This document shows, in pieces, positions 23,595-34,425 of a stretch of 64,000 nucleotides of DNA (position 1 is its first letter; the number at the start of each line of letters is the position of its first letter). The notes beneath the pieces were generated by a model. The model had not been told where the DNA came from and did not search any database. It saw only the letters and a list, made by a program, of their open reading frames with translations. The DNA lies in contig JAEUIC010000038.1 in NCBI GenBank assembly GCA_016795285.1, forward strand, positions 1-64,000. The letters run 5' to 3'. Source of the DNA: Planctomycetota bacterium (GTDB lineage Bacteria; Planctomycetota; B15-G4; SIAN01). The translations under genes were made by a program, and so were the position numbers.

Positions 23595-25178
23595 TCAGCG
23601 GGGCCCGCGCGCCAGCCGCGTGCGGATCGCCTCCATCCAGCCACCGCCCCACGACCGGCCCCACTCGGCGAAGCGCGTGAAGAAGCGCCGCCCCGCCTCG
23701 CTCTCGTCCGCACCGTTCACCCACTCGTACGCGAAGGTCTTGCCACCGAGCGCGTAGCCGCCCGCCGCGAAGCCGCCGATCGCCACCGCACCGACAGCGA
23801 GGCCGCCGAGCGCGAAGCCGCCCACCGCCACCCCGCCGAGCGCCACCACGCCGAGCGCGCCTCCGCCCAGCGCGAGGCCGCCGCAACCGAACGCGCCGAA
23901 CGCCACCGCGCCGATCGCCACGTTGCCGAGCGCCACCACGCCGCGCGCGACGGTGCCGATCGCCAGCAGGCCGACCGCACGATCGCCGATCGCGACCACG
24001 CCGCGCGCCACCTTCCGCTCGCCGCGCCGACCGAAGGCGACATGGAGCAGCGGCCGGCCGCGCCACGCGCGCGCCGAGCGCCACTCGAAGGGCTCGCCGC
24101 GCTGCCGCGCCGCCACGAGCGCCGCGGCGACCTCGCGCAGCGCCGGCGCGCGCGCCGCCACCGGCCGCCCGTCGGCCAGCGCCTCGAGGTCGGCGGCGAA
24201 GTCGGCGGCCGTCGCGTAACGAGCGGCCGGATCGCGCGCCATCGCCTTCGCCACCACTGCGGCCGCCGCGGCGGAGACGTGCGGCGCCACCGTCTGCAGC
24301 GGCGGCGGCGTCGCATGGCGGATCGCATCGAAGAGCGCGATCGCAGTCGGCCCTTCGAAGGGGCGCCGCCCCGCGAGCGCTTCGTAGAGCGTGACGCCGA
24401 GGCTCCAGAGGTCGGTGCGCGCATCGACGGCCGCGCGCGTCTGCTCGACCTGCTCGGGCGACATGTACCACGGGGTGCCGAGCGGGCCGCCGGTGAGCGA
24501 GGTGGCGAGGTCGCCGTCGCCCTTCGCCAGACCGAAGTCGGCGACCACGAGCGCGCCGTCGCGGCGCACGAGCAGGTTCGACGGCTTCACGTCGCGATGG
24601 ACGATGCCGGCCGCATGCGCCGCGGCCAGCGCGCGTGCGACCGGCGCGAAGCGGCGCGCCCACGCCCGCTCGTCGCGCGGCGCCGCTTGCGCCAGCTCGC
24701 GCGCCAGCGTGCCCCCCTCGATCCGCTCCATCACCAGGAAGAGGTGGCCCCGCTCGCGCCCCACCTCGTGGATGCGCACCACGTGGGGATGGTCGAGCCG
24801 CGCCACCGCGAGCGCCTCGCGGCGGAAGCGCTGCGCGTGGCGCGGATCGAGGGCGAGGCCGGGGCGCAGCACCTTGACCGCAACCTGCCGATGGAGCTCC
24901 TGCTGCTCGGCGAGCCAGACCGACGCCATCCCGCCGCGGCCGAGCTCCTCGATCAGCTTGCAGCCGCCCAGCACGAGGCCCGGCACGAGCGGCGCCACCG
25001 GCTCGCGCGGCCCCGCCTCGTCGAGCGCGACCAGCGCGAAGAGGCGCCGCAGCTCGGGGCGCAGTTCGGCCGGCGCTTCGGCGAGCAGGTCGTCCTGCTC
25101 TGCGGCGCGGCCGGCGGCGACGCGATCGGCGTAGGCCGAGAGCAACCGGTCGAGGAGGGTTTCGCGATCCGTTTCCAT
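23595..25178 (-). CDS. Ser/Thr protein kinase with 18 C-terminal A-x-G-x-x pentapeptides
   Basis: 527 residues. An N-terminal helical region (1-60) resembles those of planctomycete kinases paired with ECF sigma factors. The Hanks kinase domain (about 72-340) is complete: GRGGMASVW loop (80-88), Lys102 in VAVKVL, HRDVKPSN (catalytic Asp196, Asn201), DFG (Asp214), GTPWYMSPEQ. Residues 391-480 are 18 uninterrupted pentapeptides of the form A-[hydrophobic]-G-x-x (AIGDR, AVGLL, ALGNV, ALGGV and so on); only one unit starts with Gly instead of Ala. No transmembrane helix is evident, so it is likely cytoplasmic, with the repeat region forming a beta-solenoid. The ECF sigma gene ends 62 bp upstream. 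Confidence 0.93.
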   Translation of the reverse strand: METDRETLLDRLLSAYADRVAAGRAAEQDDLLAEAPAELRPELRRLFALVALDEAGPREPVAPLVPGLVLGGCKLIEELGRGGMASVWLAEQQELHRQVAVKVLRPGLALDPRHAQRFRREALAVARLDHPHVVRIHEVGRERGHLFLVMERIEGGTLARELAQAAPRDERAWARRFAPVARALAAAHAAGIVHRDVKPSNLLVRRDGALVVADFGLAKGDGDLATSLTGGPLGTPWYMSPEQVEQTRAAVDARTDLWSLGVTLYEALAGRRPFEGPTAIALFDAIRHATPPPLQTVAPHVSAAAAAVVAKAMARDPAARYATAADFAADLEALADGRPVAARAPALREVAAALVAARQRGEPFEWRSARAWRGRPLLHVAFGRRGERKVARGVVAIGDRAVGLLAIGTVARGVVALGNVAIGAVAFGAFGCGGLALGGGALGVVALGGVAVGGFALGGLAVGAVAIGGFAAGGYALGGKTFAYEWVNGADESEAGRRFFTRFAEWGRSWGGGWMEAIRTRLARGPR

Positions 25179-25239
25179 GCCGGTTCCAGACGCAATCGGC
25201 GCCGCGAGTCGTCGCGGAATCTCGCGCCGCGCCCTCCGC

Positions 25240-25833
25240 TCAGCTCGCGGCCCCCTCCGCCCCGCCGCGCAGCGCCGCGCCCCAGGCGTCGAGCGCCCGC
25301 CGGTAGAGCGAGTTCACCGCGTCCTCGCTGCGCCCCATGCGCCGCCCCGTCTCGGCGGCGGTGAGCCCCTCGAACTGCCGCAGCCCCAGCACGCGCCGCT
25401 GGTCGGGGGCGAGGCGGTCGTAGGCGGCGAGCAGCCGCGCCTGCTCCTCCCACTGCCCCGCTTCGGTGGCGGGACCGGGCCCGACGCCAGCGACCAGGCT
25501 CTCGAGCAGGCCGGTGTGGCTCCAGTCGCTCCGTTCGAGCCGCAACGGCGTGACGCCGCCGCCGCGCTTGCGCGCCCGCAGCGCGCGCACCGCATCGACC
25601 ACCGCGCTGCGCGCCAGCTTGGCGAGGAAGCGGCGCAGCGGCAGGTCCTTCGGCTCCTCGGGCGGCACCATCGACGCGTGGGCGACGGCGCGCACGTAGA
25701 CCTCCTGCGCGAGGTCCTCGAGCTCGATCGCGGCGCGGATCTTCCGGCCAGCGAGGTGCATCAGCAGGAGGCGGAGCCACCGCCCTTGCGCGACCAGCCG
25801 CTCGCCGAGTTCGAGCGCGCCCGGTTCGCTCAC
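25240..25833 (-). CDS. ECF-type RNA polymerase sigma factor
   Basis: 197 residues from GTG 25833, with GGGAG 6 nt upstream; this GTG overlaps the stop of the EamA gene (GTGA), implying translational coupling. Region 2 is seen at about 8-90 (ELEDLAQEVYVRAVAHA, a sigma-70 region 2.1-2.2 motif) and region 4 at about 135-185 (LAPDQRRVLGLRQFEGLTAA then ETGRRMGRSEDAVNSLYRRA, a helix-turn-helix). No anti-sigma gene follows. Instead a Ser/Thr kinase is directly downstream, a planctomycete pattern in which kinase and ECF factor may act together. The regulon is unknown. Confidence 0.93.
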   Translation of the reverse strand: MSEPGALELGERLVAQGRWLRLLLMHLAGRKIRAAIELEDLAQEVYVRAVAHASMVPPEEPKDLPLRRFLAKLARSAVVDAVRALRARKRGGGVTPLRLERSDWSHTGLLESLVAGVGPGPATEAGQWEEQARLLAAYDRLAPDQRRVLGLRQFEGLTAAETGRRMGRSEDAVNSLYRRALDAWGAALRGGAEGAAS

Positions 25834-26828
25834 GGCTCGCTCCCGCCGCTGCGCACGGCAGCGGCAGCGACCGCTTCGCGATCGGCGCGCGCCGCAGCGC
25901 CGCGCGCGTTCGCCAGCGCATGGAACGCCGTCGCGACCAGGATCACGCCGCCGCCCGCGAGCGTCCACACGCCCGGCGTCTCGCCGTGGACGAAGTAGGC
26001 CCAGAGCGGATTGAAGACCGGCTCGACCAAGAGCAGCAGCGACGCCTCGACCGCCGGCACCCGCTTCATGCCGCGCGACAGGACGCAGTAGGCGAGGCCG
26101 ACCTGGAACACGCCGAGGAAGAGGAGCGAGCGGAGCGTCGGCGCGAACTCGGGCGCATCGACGAACGAGGCGGGCGGGAAGAAGGGCTCGCGCAGGAAGG
26201 TGGCGAGCAGCCACGCGCCGGCGAAGCAGGTGAGGTTGCCGACCACGACCGACGAGGCGGCGCCGTCGTGGCCGGGGCGCGCCCGCTGCCCGAACCAGCG
26301 CAGCCCGACGATCGTCGCCGCCCACGCGAGCCCCGAAAGGACCGCGATGGCGTTGCCGAGCAGCGGCCGCGGCGCGGTCGCCTGCACGGCGGCGCCGCCA
26401 GCCTCCGCATCAGCGAGCGCGTCGCCGAAGCAGAGCGCCAAGCCGACCGCGAGCGCGCCCATGAAGAGCAGGTCGGCGCGCCGCACTGCCTCCTTCAGCA
26501 CGAAGGGCGAGAGGAGCAGCACGAAGAGCGGCGCCGTCGACTGCAGGAAGATCGCGTTGGCCGAGGTGGTGAGCTTGTTGGCCGTGACGAACGCGATCAT
26601 CGTCGTCGCGTAGAGCGCGCCGAAGAGGAGCGACCCCCAGGTGATGCCGCGCCGCGTCGCCGGCCAGACCAGCAACAAGAAGAGCGCCGCCACGAGGCTG
26701 CGCAGTCCCGCCACCTGCAGCGGCGCCAGCGCGCACGACTTGATGAACGCCCCGCCGGTCGAGAAGAGCGCCGCCGCCAGCACGAGGTCGAGGCGCGGTC
26801 GCCAGCCGGGAGTGGGAGTCGCGTTCAT
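25830..26828 (-). CDS. EamA/DMT-family membrane transporter
   Basis: 332 residues with ten hydrophobic helices arranged as two EamA repeats. Repeat 1 runs about 15-135 (ALFSTGGAFIKSCALAPLQV, LTTSANAIFLQSTAPLFVLL) and repeat 2 about 155-290 (LLGNAIAVLSGLAWAATIVG, VPAVEASLLLLVEPVFNPLW). These are the marks of drug/metabolite exporters such as RhaT and RarD relatives. The substrate cannot be predicted; amino acid or metabolite efflux is typical. Stop and the downstream sigma factor start overlap by four bases. The Ala/Arg-rich tail after the last helix is probably cytoplasmic. Confidence 0.9.
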   Translation of the reverse strand: MNATPTPGWRPRLDLVLAAALFSTGGAFIKSCALAPLQVAGLRSLVAALFLLLVWPATRRGITWGSLLFGALYATTMIAFVTANKLTTSANAIFLQSTAPLFVLLLSPFVLKEAVRRADLLFMGALAVGLALCFGDALADAEAGGAAVQATAPRPLLGNAIAVLSGLAWAATIVGLRWFGQRARPGHDGAASSVVVGNLTCFAGAWLLATFLREPFFPPASFVDAPEFAPTLRSLLFLGVFQVGLAYCVLSRGMKRVPAVEASLLLLVEPVFNPLWAYFVHGETPGVWTLAGGGVILVATAFHALANARGAAARADREAVAAAAVRSGGSEP

Positions 26829-26864
26829 CGGCGACGGTTCATACCCGCTCGCAGCGGCCGCGAC

Positions 26865-28229
26865 TCATCGCACCGGGCGGGCGCGCGTGGTGCCGTCGAT
26901 GAAGAGGAGCGCGTCGAAGGCGTCGGGCCAGCGGTCGTAGGCGACGTCCTCGTTGCGGGCGGCCGCTTCGGGCGACCAGACCGAACCGATGCCGCGCTTC
27001 ACGCGCGGCTCGTCGAGCCAGGCGCGCGCCGCGCTGCCGGCGGGCGACGCGTGGAGATCGACGAAGTGGCGAGAGAGGCCGGCGGCCGCGAACGCCGCGT
27101 CGATGCTGCCGGCGAGCGGCGCGTCGATGCGCCACTCGCTCGCGCCGCCGCCGCTGCCCCCCATCGCCTGGAAGGCGCCGGTCGCGAACGAGAAGCCGGC
27201 CACCTTCATGGTGAGCCGCTCGTCGGGATGCTGCTCCGCGGCGCGCGCCAGATGCCACCCCATGTTGCGCCAGCGCTGCGTGCCGACCGCCATGCCGCGG
27301 CTCACGTGGCCATCGTGCGCCCAGACGACGACGCGCGCCTCCGGCCCGCCCTGGCGCAGCAGCCAGCGCAGGTTCTCCGCCATGCAGCGGTCGCGCCACT
27401 CGAAGCCGGAGAGCCCCTCGTCGTTCGGCAGCCCGGCGCGATGCGCCTGCGCCATCACCACCGCCTGCTGGCGCGCGATCGCCCACTCCTCCTCGCTCGA
27501 CTCGAGGAGCCACGCGTCCATCTCCTCGTCGAACGCCGCCACCAGCGCATCGAGCGCCGCCTGCTCCTCGATCCCCTGCGCGTGGCTCTTGCTGCCCGGC
27601 TGCCCGTGCTGCGGCGAGCTGGTGCGCAAGTTCGCGAGCCGCGTGAGGCGCGCCTCCTGCTGCTCGGCCAGCGACGGCGCCGCCTTCTGCAGGTAGTCGA
27701 GCGTGGCGCGCGCGGCGACGGTGATCACCTGCATGTCGACGCCGGCGAACTGCACCTTCGTCGCGTGGGCCGGATCGGCGTTCCAGGCGCGCATCCACTC
27801 GATCAGCGCCAGCACCTCCTCGGTGTTCCAGGTCCAGAAGTAGAGGCCGGCCAGCGCCCGCTTCGCGTCGCCCGTGCCGTGCAGCACGTAGTCGTTCACG
27901 GCGAGCGACTCGGGCCAGTTCGCCTCCATCGCGAACTGCGTGAAGCCGCACTCGGCGACCAGGTACTCGAGCAGGCGGTGCTTCGCCTGGAAGAACTCGC
28001 GCGTGCCGTGGGTCGCCTCGCCGAGCGCGACGATCCGCGCGTCGCCGACCCACGCCTTCAGCGGCGCGAGGTCGGCGAAGCCGTGGCCCGCCTCGACCGT
28101 GGCGAGCGGCCATGCCGCGGCGCGCAACCCTTCGAGCACCGCCGGGTCGAAGGACGGCGGCGTCGAGGGCGACGCGGGCGACTCCTGCGTCGCGAGCGCG
28201 GCCGACAAGAACCACGCGGCGAGAGACAT
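26865..28229 (-). CDS. Erythromycin esterase-like (Ere superfamily) exported protein
   Basis: 454 residues from ATG 28229, with AGGAGGAG 7 nt upstream and a short signal-like N-terminus (MSLAAWFLSAALATQES). The Ere fold signature is seen at 68-78 (ALGEATHGTREFF, with Glu71 and His74), and a second His site near 305 (VVVWAHDGHVSRG), plus GVDMQVITVAARATL. These residues form the active site of EreA/EreB-type esterases, but most environmental members are not antibiotic resistance enzymes. The start is 5 nt downstream of the BNR protein's stop, so the two form an operon. Natural substrate unknown. Confidence 0.88.
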   Translation of the reverse strand: MSLAAWFLSAALATQESPASPSTPPSFDPAVLEGLRAAAWPLATVEAGHGFADLAPLKAWVGDARIVALGEATHGTREFFQAKHRLLEYLVAECGFTQFAMEANWPESLAVNDYVLHGTGDAKRALAGLYFWTWNTEEVLALIEWMRAWNADPAHATKVQFAGVDMQVITVAARATLDYLQKAAPSLAEQQEARLTRLANLRTSSPQHGQPGSKSHAQGIEEQAALDALVAAFDEEMDAWLLESSEEEWAIARQQAVVMAQAHRAGLPNDEGLSGFEWRDRCMAENLRWLLRQGGPEARVVVWAHDGHVSRGMAVGTQRWRNMGWHLARAAEQHPDERLTMKVAGFSFATGAFQAMGGSGGGASEWRIDAPLAGSIDAAFAAAGLSRHFVDLHASPAGSAARAWLDEPRVKRGIGSVWSPEAAARNEDVAYDRWPDAFDALLFIDGTTRARPVR

Positions 28230-28234
28230 CGGCG

Positions 28235-31345
<3,111 letters not shown>

Positions 31346-31460
31346 CGGCGACTCTCCCCCGTCCCGCGAGAGCGCAGGAGCGGCGGGGCATCGTACGCCG
31401 CGCGCGCGACGCCGTTCCGCGAGGGACGCGGTCGCGCGTTCGCCCGCTAGCTTGCCGGCC

Positions 31461-32684
31461 ATGTTCGCGGCCTACCTCACCTACCAGCTGATCGACGTGG
31501 CGCTGGCGCTGCTGGTGGTCGCATGGGTCGATCGGCGCGTCGGCGGGCGGGCGTCGCTGCGCCGGACGCTCACGCGCAGCGTGCCGCTCTCCGCCGCGCT
31601 GCTGCTGCTGATCGCGCTGGTCTGCGGGGCGTGGCTCCACCATCTGGTCGGTTGGCTCGCCTGGAACCTCTTCGAGCGACCGTGGTCGATCCGCTTCCTC
31701 GGCGTCGGCGCCGCCTATTGGGGCGGCACGCTCGTGCTGCCGGCGCTGGTCGTCGCGCGCGCGTGGCGAGCAGGCCGCGTCGCGCGCGTCGGGTCGCTCC
31801 TCGCGCTGGCGGCGACGCTGCTGCTCGCCTTCGAGATGTCGTGGCGCGAGCCGCGTCGCATCGTGGTCGAGCGGCGCGCGGTGGTGCTCGCCGACTGGCC
31901 GCTCGGCGCACCGCCGCTGACCGTCGCCGTGCTGGCCGATCTGCAGTCGCCGCTGCTTTGCGCTCGCGAGCGCGAGCTCGTCGCGCAGGTCGCCGCCGCC
32001 GCGCCCGACCTGATCGTGCTGCCGGGCGACCTCGTGGCGCAGAGCTTCGCCGACGCGCAGTCGATCGCCTGCGCCCGCTTCGTGCTGGACGGCACGCAGG
32101 CGCCGCTTGGCAGCTTCGCGGTGAACGGCGACATCGATCCGCTGGTGGAAGGCGGCCTCGCCGAGGTGGTGCGCGGCACGCGGGCGCGCGCGCTCGCCAA
32201 CGAGTCGGTGGTGCTCGCGCTGCCGGGCGGCGGCACCTTCGAGCTCGCCGGCTTCGACGCCGAGCAGCCCGAGCGGTTCGCAGAGCTGCTGGCCGCCCCG
32301 CCGCGTGCACCGCTGCGCGTGGCGCTGGTCCACAAGCCCGAACACGTCGAGGCGCTCGGCCCGGCCGGCTTCGACCTCGTGATCGCCGGCCACACCCACG
32401 GCGGGCAGATCGTGGTGCCGGGGATCGGGCCGCTCGTCACGCTGTCGAAGCTGCCCGACGCGATCGACGCCGGCGGACTGCACGCGTTCGCCGGCACAGA
32501 GCTCTACGTCTCGCGCGGCCTCGGCTGCGAGGCGGGCTTCGCGCCGCCGCTGCGCCTCTTCTGTCCGCCGGAACTCACGCTGCTCGAGTTGCGCGGACCG
32601 ACCGCGCGGGAAGGGAGTGCTGCCGATGGTGCCCCACCTGCTGCTCCTCGAACTCCTTCTGCGAGCGACGCTCGCCACGATTGA
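31461..32684 (+). CDS. Membrane-anchored calcineurin-like phosphoesterase with altered metal motifs
   Basis: 407 residues. Four hydrophobic helices occupy about 1-140, followed by a YkuE/YaeI-like metallophosphoesterase domain. Motifs: VLADLQSP replaces the usual D-x-H (Gln for His); LPGDLV matches GD; FAVNGDID replaces GNHD/E; IAGHTHGGQI is intact. Two metal ligands therefore look changed, and activity may be altered or lost. The C-terminus overlaps the start of the transglutaminase-like gene by 59 bp in another frame, so the two are translationally coupled. Family members cleave phosphoesters such as UDP-diacylglucosamine or c-di-NMPs; no substrate can be named. No SD is visible before ATG 31461. 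Confidence 0.8.
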   Translation: MFAAYLTYQLIDVALALLVVAWVDRRVGGRASLRRTLTRSVPLSAALLLLIALVCGAWLHHLVGWLAWNLFERPWSIRFLGVGAAYWGGTLVLPALVVARAWRAGRVARVGSLLALAATLLLAFEMSWREPRRIVVERRAVVLADWPLGAPPLTVAVLADLQSPLLCARERELVAQVAAAAPDLIVLPGDLVAQSFADAQSIACARFVLDGTQAPLGSFAVNGDIDPLVEGGLAEVVRGTRARALANESVVLALPGGGTFELAGFDAEQPERFAELLAAPPRAPLRVALVHKPEHVEALGPAGFDLVIAGHTHGGQIVVPGIGPLVTLSKLPDAIDAGGLHAFAGTELYVSRGLGCEAGFAPPLRLFCPPELTLLELRGPTAREGSAADGAPPAAPRTPSASDARHD

Positions 32685-34359
32685 GCCGAGCGCGGCGGCG
32701 CCCCTCGCGCCGTGCCCTGCGGCGCGCGCGGCGCCCTCGGCCGCGCCACTGGCCGTCGCTCCGCTCGGCGAGCCCGATCGCGACGGCGACGGCCTCTCCG
32801 ACTTCGCGGAGCTCCACAAGCACGGCACCGATCCGGCGCGCGCCGACAGTGACGGCGATGGCCGGCGCGACGGCGACTGGGACGAGCGACGCGAGTTCGC
32901 CTACACGGTGCGCAGCGTGGTGCGCCTGCTGCCGCCGGTCACCGACGATGCGCTCACCGACGACCAGCAAGACGGCCGCGTGTTGCGCCGCACGCGCGAC
33001 TTCGTCGAGATCGAGGTGGTCCACTACCCGTTCCACACGGCGAGCAGCGCGATCGTCGCGGATCCCGATTGGCGCAAGAGCGTGGCCGCGCGGAGGGACC
33101 TCGCGCCCTTCCTGCGGCCCGCCACCTGCGCCAACTTCGACGCGGCGATGGCGAAGGCGCTCGCCGCGGAGCTGGCGAAGGCGGGGCTCGACGTCGCGAC
33201 GGCCGACGACCAGACGCTGGTCGCGCGCGCGGCGCGCTGGCTGCTCGACGCAACGAAGTACCAGGACGGCTTCACGACCTTCTGCTTCGACCTCGGCGGC
33301 CGCACGCCGCGCGTGGCACCCGGCCTCGAGGCGCGGGTCGAGCAGGAGCTCGCGCGCTGCGGTGTCGCGCTCGACGAGCAGCTGCAGCGCGAGCTCTTCG
33401 CGAAGGGGATGTTCGAGCGGCGCGTCCGCGGCAGCTGCACCTCGTCGGCGATCCTCTGGTGCGGCGCGCTGCGGGCGCTCGGCGTGCCGACGCGCGTGGT
33501 GCTGTACGTGCCGCTGATCGACGCCTCCGATCCCGAGGAGCGCGGCTGGCTCGCGACGAAGCTCGCCCAGCATCGGGTGCGCAGGGTCGTGACCGACGCG
33601 CTGGCGCCGCTGCAGGAGAGCTGGTCGAGCCACACGATGGTCGAGGTCTTCGTCGGCGGCCGCTGGCGGCTGCTCAACTACGACCGCCTCGGGCAACCGA
33701 GCCTCGACCCGAACTACTTCGGCCTCATGACCCACGTCGCGACGCTCGCCGACTGGTCCGACGGCGACGCCGCGAAGACGATCGGCGCGCGCCAATGCAG
33801 CGGCGTCGAGCCGCGCCGCGACGACCCGTTCGGCCATCGCAACCCCTACTCGTGCATCGAGCTCGAGGAGCGCTTCGGCGCGCACGCGACGATCGACAAT
33901 TCGGCGGATCGATCCGGGAGCGTTCCGCCGCCGGAAGCCGCACCACCGGCCGCCGCACCGCTCGCGCTGCCGATCGACTCGCTCTGCTGGTCGGACGATC
34001 CGACGCTGCCCGCCTTCGTGCGGCGGATCTACGCCGAGCGGAGCGCGCTGCCGACGCTGCTCGCGCGCTGCATCGGCTGGAGCGACTTCGCGCAGATCCA
34101 TCGCCTCACGCAGCAGGGCGATCGCCGCTTCTTCCTCGAGGCGGAGGGGAGGCCGGCGCTCGGGCTCGAGGTCGAGCCGGGAGGCAGCTCGGAGAAGGTC
34201 GACGGCGTCGACGTCGCGTGGGTCGCGCTGCCGCTCGGGCCGGCCGACTGGCGCGATCTGGCGACCGGCGTCGCGTACCGGCTGCGCGCGCGCAACGGCG
34301 TCGCCGGCTACGAGTGGCGGATCGCCGACGGCGCGACCATCACGCGCGCGGCGCAGTGA
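32626..34359 (+). CDS. Secreted transglutaminase-like protein with TSP3-type calcium repeats
   Basis: 577 residues from ATG 32626 (GGGAG 9 nt upstream; GTG 32617 possible), with signal MVPHLLLLELLLRATLATIE. Thrombospondin-type-3-like acidic repeats follow (DRDGDGLSDFAELHKHGTDP, DSDGDGRRDGDWDE; about 48-90). The transglutaminase-like core has the Cys in GSCTSSAILWCGALRALGVP (about 270), His in SSHTMVEVFVGGRWRLLNYD (about 335) and Asp in NYD. A Pro/Ala linker (DRSGSVPPPEAAPPAAAP) near 430 is encoded by the dispersed 3' repeat at 33910-33930, after which comes a 140-residue C-terminal domain I do not recognise. Likely an exported peptidase or crosslinker. It overlaps the phosphoesterase gene. 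Confidence 0.8.
   Translation: MVPHLLLLELLLRATLATIEPSAAAPLAPCPAARAAPSAAPLAVAPLGEPDRDGDGLSDFAELHKHGTDPARADSDGDGRRDGDWDERREFAYTVRSVVRLLPPVTDDALTDDQQDGRVLRRTRDFVEIEVVHYPFHTASSAIVADPDWRKSVAARRDLAPFLRPATCANFDAAMAKALAAELAKAGLDVATADDQTLVARAARWLLDATKYQDGFTTFCFDLGGRTPRVAPGLEARVEQELARCGVALDEQLQRELFAKGMFERRVRGSCTSSAILWCGALRALGVPTRVVLYVPLIDASDPEERGWLATKLAQHRVRRVVTDALAPLQESWSSHTMVEVFVGGRWRLLNYDRLGQPSLDPNYFGLMTHVATLADWSDGDAAKTIGARQCSGVEPRRDDPFGHRNPYSCIELEERFGAHATIDNSADRSGSVPPPEAAPPAAAPLALPIDSLCWSDDPTLPAFVRRIYAERSALPTLLARCIGWSDFAQIHRLTQQGDRRFFLEAEGRPALGLEVEPGGSSEKVDGVDVAWVALPLGPADWRDLATGVAYRLRARNGVAGYEWRIADGATITRAAQ
33910..33930 (+). repeat. Dispersed 3' repeat, copy in frame inside the transglutaminase-like gene
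   Basis: Contains CGATCCGGGAGCGTTCCGCC, continuing GCCGGAAGCCGCACCACC, nearly identical to the element downstream of the gene ending at 55751. It is in the same orientation relative to transcription as the 3'-end copies, but here it is translated (RSGSVPP) as the linker between two domains. Confidence 0.8.
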
Positions 34360-34385
34360 TCGGCCGACGGCGATCGCGTCGGCGC

Positions 34386-34424
34386 GGTGCGGAATCCGTC
34401 GGCGGAACGCTCCCGGATCGGAAC
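34386..34424 (-). repeat. Dispersed 3' repeat after the vWA/HEAT gene
   Basis: GGTGCGG, a short variable part, then CGGAACGCTCCCGGATCGG, ending 1-3 nt from the stop codon of the minus-strand gene (34426). On that strand it reads CCGATCCGGGAGCGTTCCG directly after the stop. It lies between two convergent genes, but the opposite arm is missing here; that arm instead lies inside the plus-strand gene at 33910. Confidence 0.8.
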
Positions 34425-34425
34425 G

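Noticed and set aside
18530..23713. A 1727-residue minus-strand frame spanning the oxidase and KS genes
   Set aside because: Only its last 55 residues look real (the small membrane protein). The rest is out of frame with the strongly supported oxidase, KS and M16 genes.
26865..28229. Macrolide resistance gene
   Set aside because: Ere-like folds are widespread in environmental bacteria. The signal peptide and operon with a BNR propeller argue against calling it a resistance determinant.
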